From Streptomyces tuirus (GTDB lineage Bacteria; Actinomycetota; Actinomycetes; Streptomycetales; Streptomycetaceae): a stretch of 64,000 nucleotides of DNA. A model generated the notes under the pieces. The model was given only the letters and a program-made list of their open reading frames with translations, had not been told where the DNA came from and searched no databases. The translations under genes and the position numbers were made by a program. Each line of letters begins with the position of its first letter. Positions within the stretch are counted from its first letter, which is position 1. The stretch covers positions 4,452,001 through 4,516,000 of the forward strand of contig NZ_AP023439.1 in assembly GCF_014701095.1 (NCBI RefSeq). Reading direction: 5' to 3'. This document shows, piece after piece, positions 63,683 to 64,000 of this stretch.

Positions 63683-64000
63683 ATGGCGCTCGACCAGTCC
63701 TTCGTGGGGCGGACGTACCCGCCCACCGCGCCCTACGAGGTGGGCCGGGAGAAGATCCGTGAGTTCGCCGAGGCGGTCGGGGACGCCAACCCGGCGTACA
63801 CGGACGCGGAGGCCGCCAAGGCACTCGGTCACCCCGATGTGATCGCCCCGCCGACCTTCGTCTTCGCGATCACCTTCAAGGCCGCCGGCGAGGTCGTCCA
63901 GGACCCGCAGCTCGGCCTGGACTACAGCCGCGTGGTGCACGGCGACCAGAAGTTCGCCTACCGCCGCCCGGTCCGCGCCGGCGACCGGCTCACGGTCACC
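63683..64000 (+). CDS. MaoC-like (FAS1-type) dehydratase, N-terminal part (runs off window)
   Basis: The first 106 residues of a hot-dog-fold protein. DQSFVGRTYPPTAPYEVGREKIREFAEAVGDANPAY (in parts: VGRTYPPT, EVGREKIREFAEAVGD) and APPTFVFAITFKAAGEVV followed by VVHGDQKFAYRRPVRAGDRLTVT match the HadA/UPF0336 N-terminal MaoC-type subunit. Such proteins pair with a HadB-like protein to dehydrate 3-hydroxyacyl thioesters. AGGAGG lies before ATG 63683. The partner gene would be expected just past the window. Confidence 0.92.
   Translation, partial: MALDQSFVGRTYPPTAPYEVGREKIREFAEAVGDANPAYTDAEAAKALGHPDVIAPPTFVFAITFKAAGEVVQDPQLGLDYSRVVHGDQKFAYRRPVRAGDRLTVT

Overview
The window is about 64 kb of very GC-rich actinobacterial chromosome, almost certainly Streptomyces. 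Supporting signs are codon third positions that are nearly all G or C, rare TTA codons, many GTG starts, dense ATGA/GTGA stop-start overlaps, a c-di-AMP riboswitch in front of a LysM transglycosylase, and a gene order (polyprenyl synthase, LolA-like protein, M28 aminopeptidase, 2-oxoacid:ferredoxin oxidoreductase, second nuo cluster, HtpX, YajQ, tRNA-Tyr, tRNA-Thr/Met, rpmG, MaoC-like protein) that I recall from the core region of Streptomyces chromosomes. No phage, insertion sequence, integrase or CRISPR array was seen.

Layout. 1-4.85 kb (minus): a GntR regulator followed by a two-cluster ferredoxin, a sulfonate/nitrate/taurine-type ABC importer and an AprA/FrdA-like flavoprotein that runs off the left edge. 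4.9-7.3 kb (minus): an M56 membrane metallopeptidase and fumarylacetoacetase. 7.6-18.2 kb: a surface-glycan locus made of two converging operons. The plus operon holds a DegT-type aminotransferase with a TTA codon, a flippase, a polytopic glycosyltransferase-like protein, a small membrane protein and an anchored GH26-like hydrolase. The minus operon holds a GNAT/FemAB-like protein, a GT2 glycosyltransferase and a polysaccharide deacetylase. 18.4-23.2 kb: HAD phosphatase, riboswitch-controlled LysM/SLT transglycosylase, polyprenyl diphosphate synthase and LolA-like protein. 23.2-34 kb is a mosaic of accessory metabolism: the stump of a deleted ABC exporter, an FMN reductase, an amidase with a TTA codon, a DUF6668-like protein, a TPR protein, an M28 aminopeptidase, VOC/CGNR and HxlR/transporter pairs, RarD, and a QorB/QorR-like pair.

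34-51.7 kb is an energy-metabolism block. A two-subunit 2-oxoacid:ferredoxin oxidoreductase, one response regulator and two paralogous histidine kinases lie on the minus strand. Divergent from them is a ten-gene complex I operon (nuoA,B,C,H,I,J,K,L,M,N) with no nuoD, E, F or G. A reduced-ferredoxin link between the two is a plausible inference. 51.9-64 kb: HtpX, YccF, an APC permease, a GlsB-type protein, YajQ, tRNA-Tyr, two decayed genes (a secreted protein with an amber codon at its signal-peptide junction, and a truncated and frameshifted MFS/carboxypeptidase-regulatory fusion), a CAP-domain protein, a small Cys protein, an NAD(P)-binding protein, a degenerate-looking amidohydrolase, tRNA-Thr, tRNA-Met, rpmG and the start of a MaoC-like dehydratase gene.

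Tandem minisatellites of 15-30 bp recur at gene ends and in intergenic gaps. Four recent-looking gene-decay events are visible.
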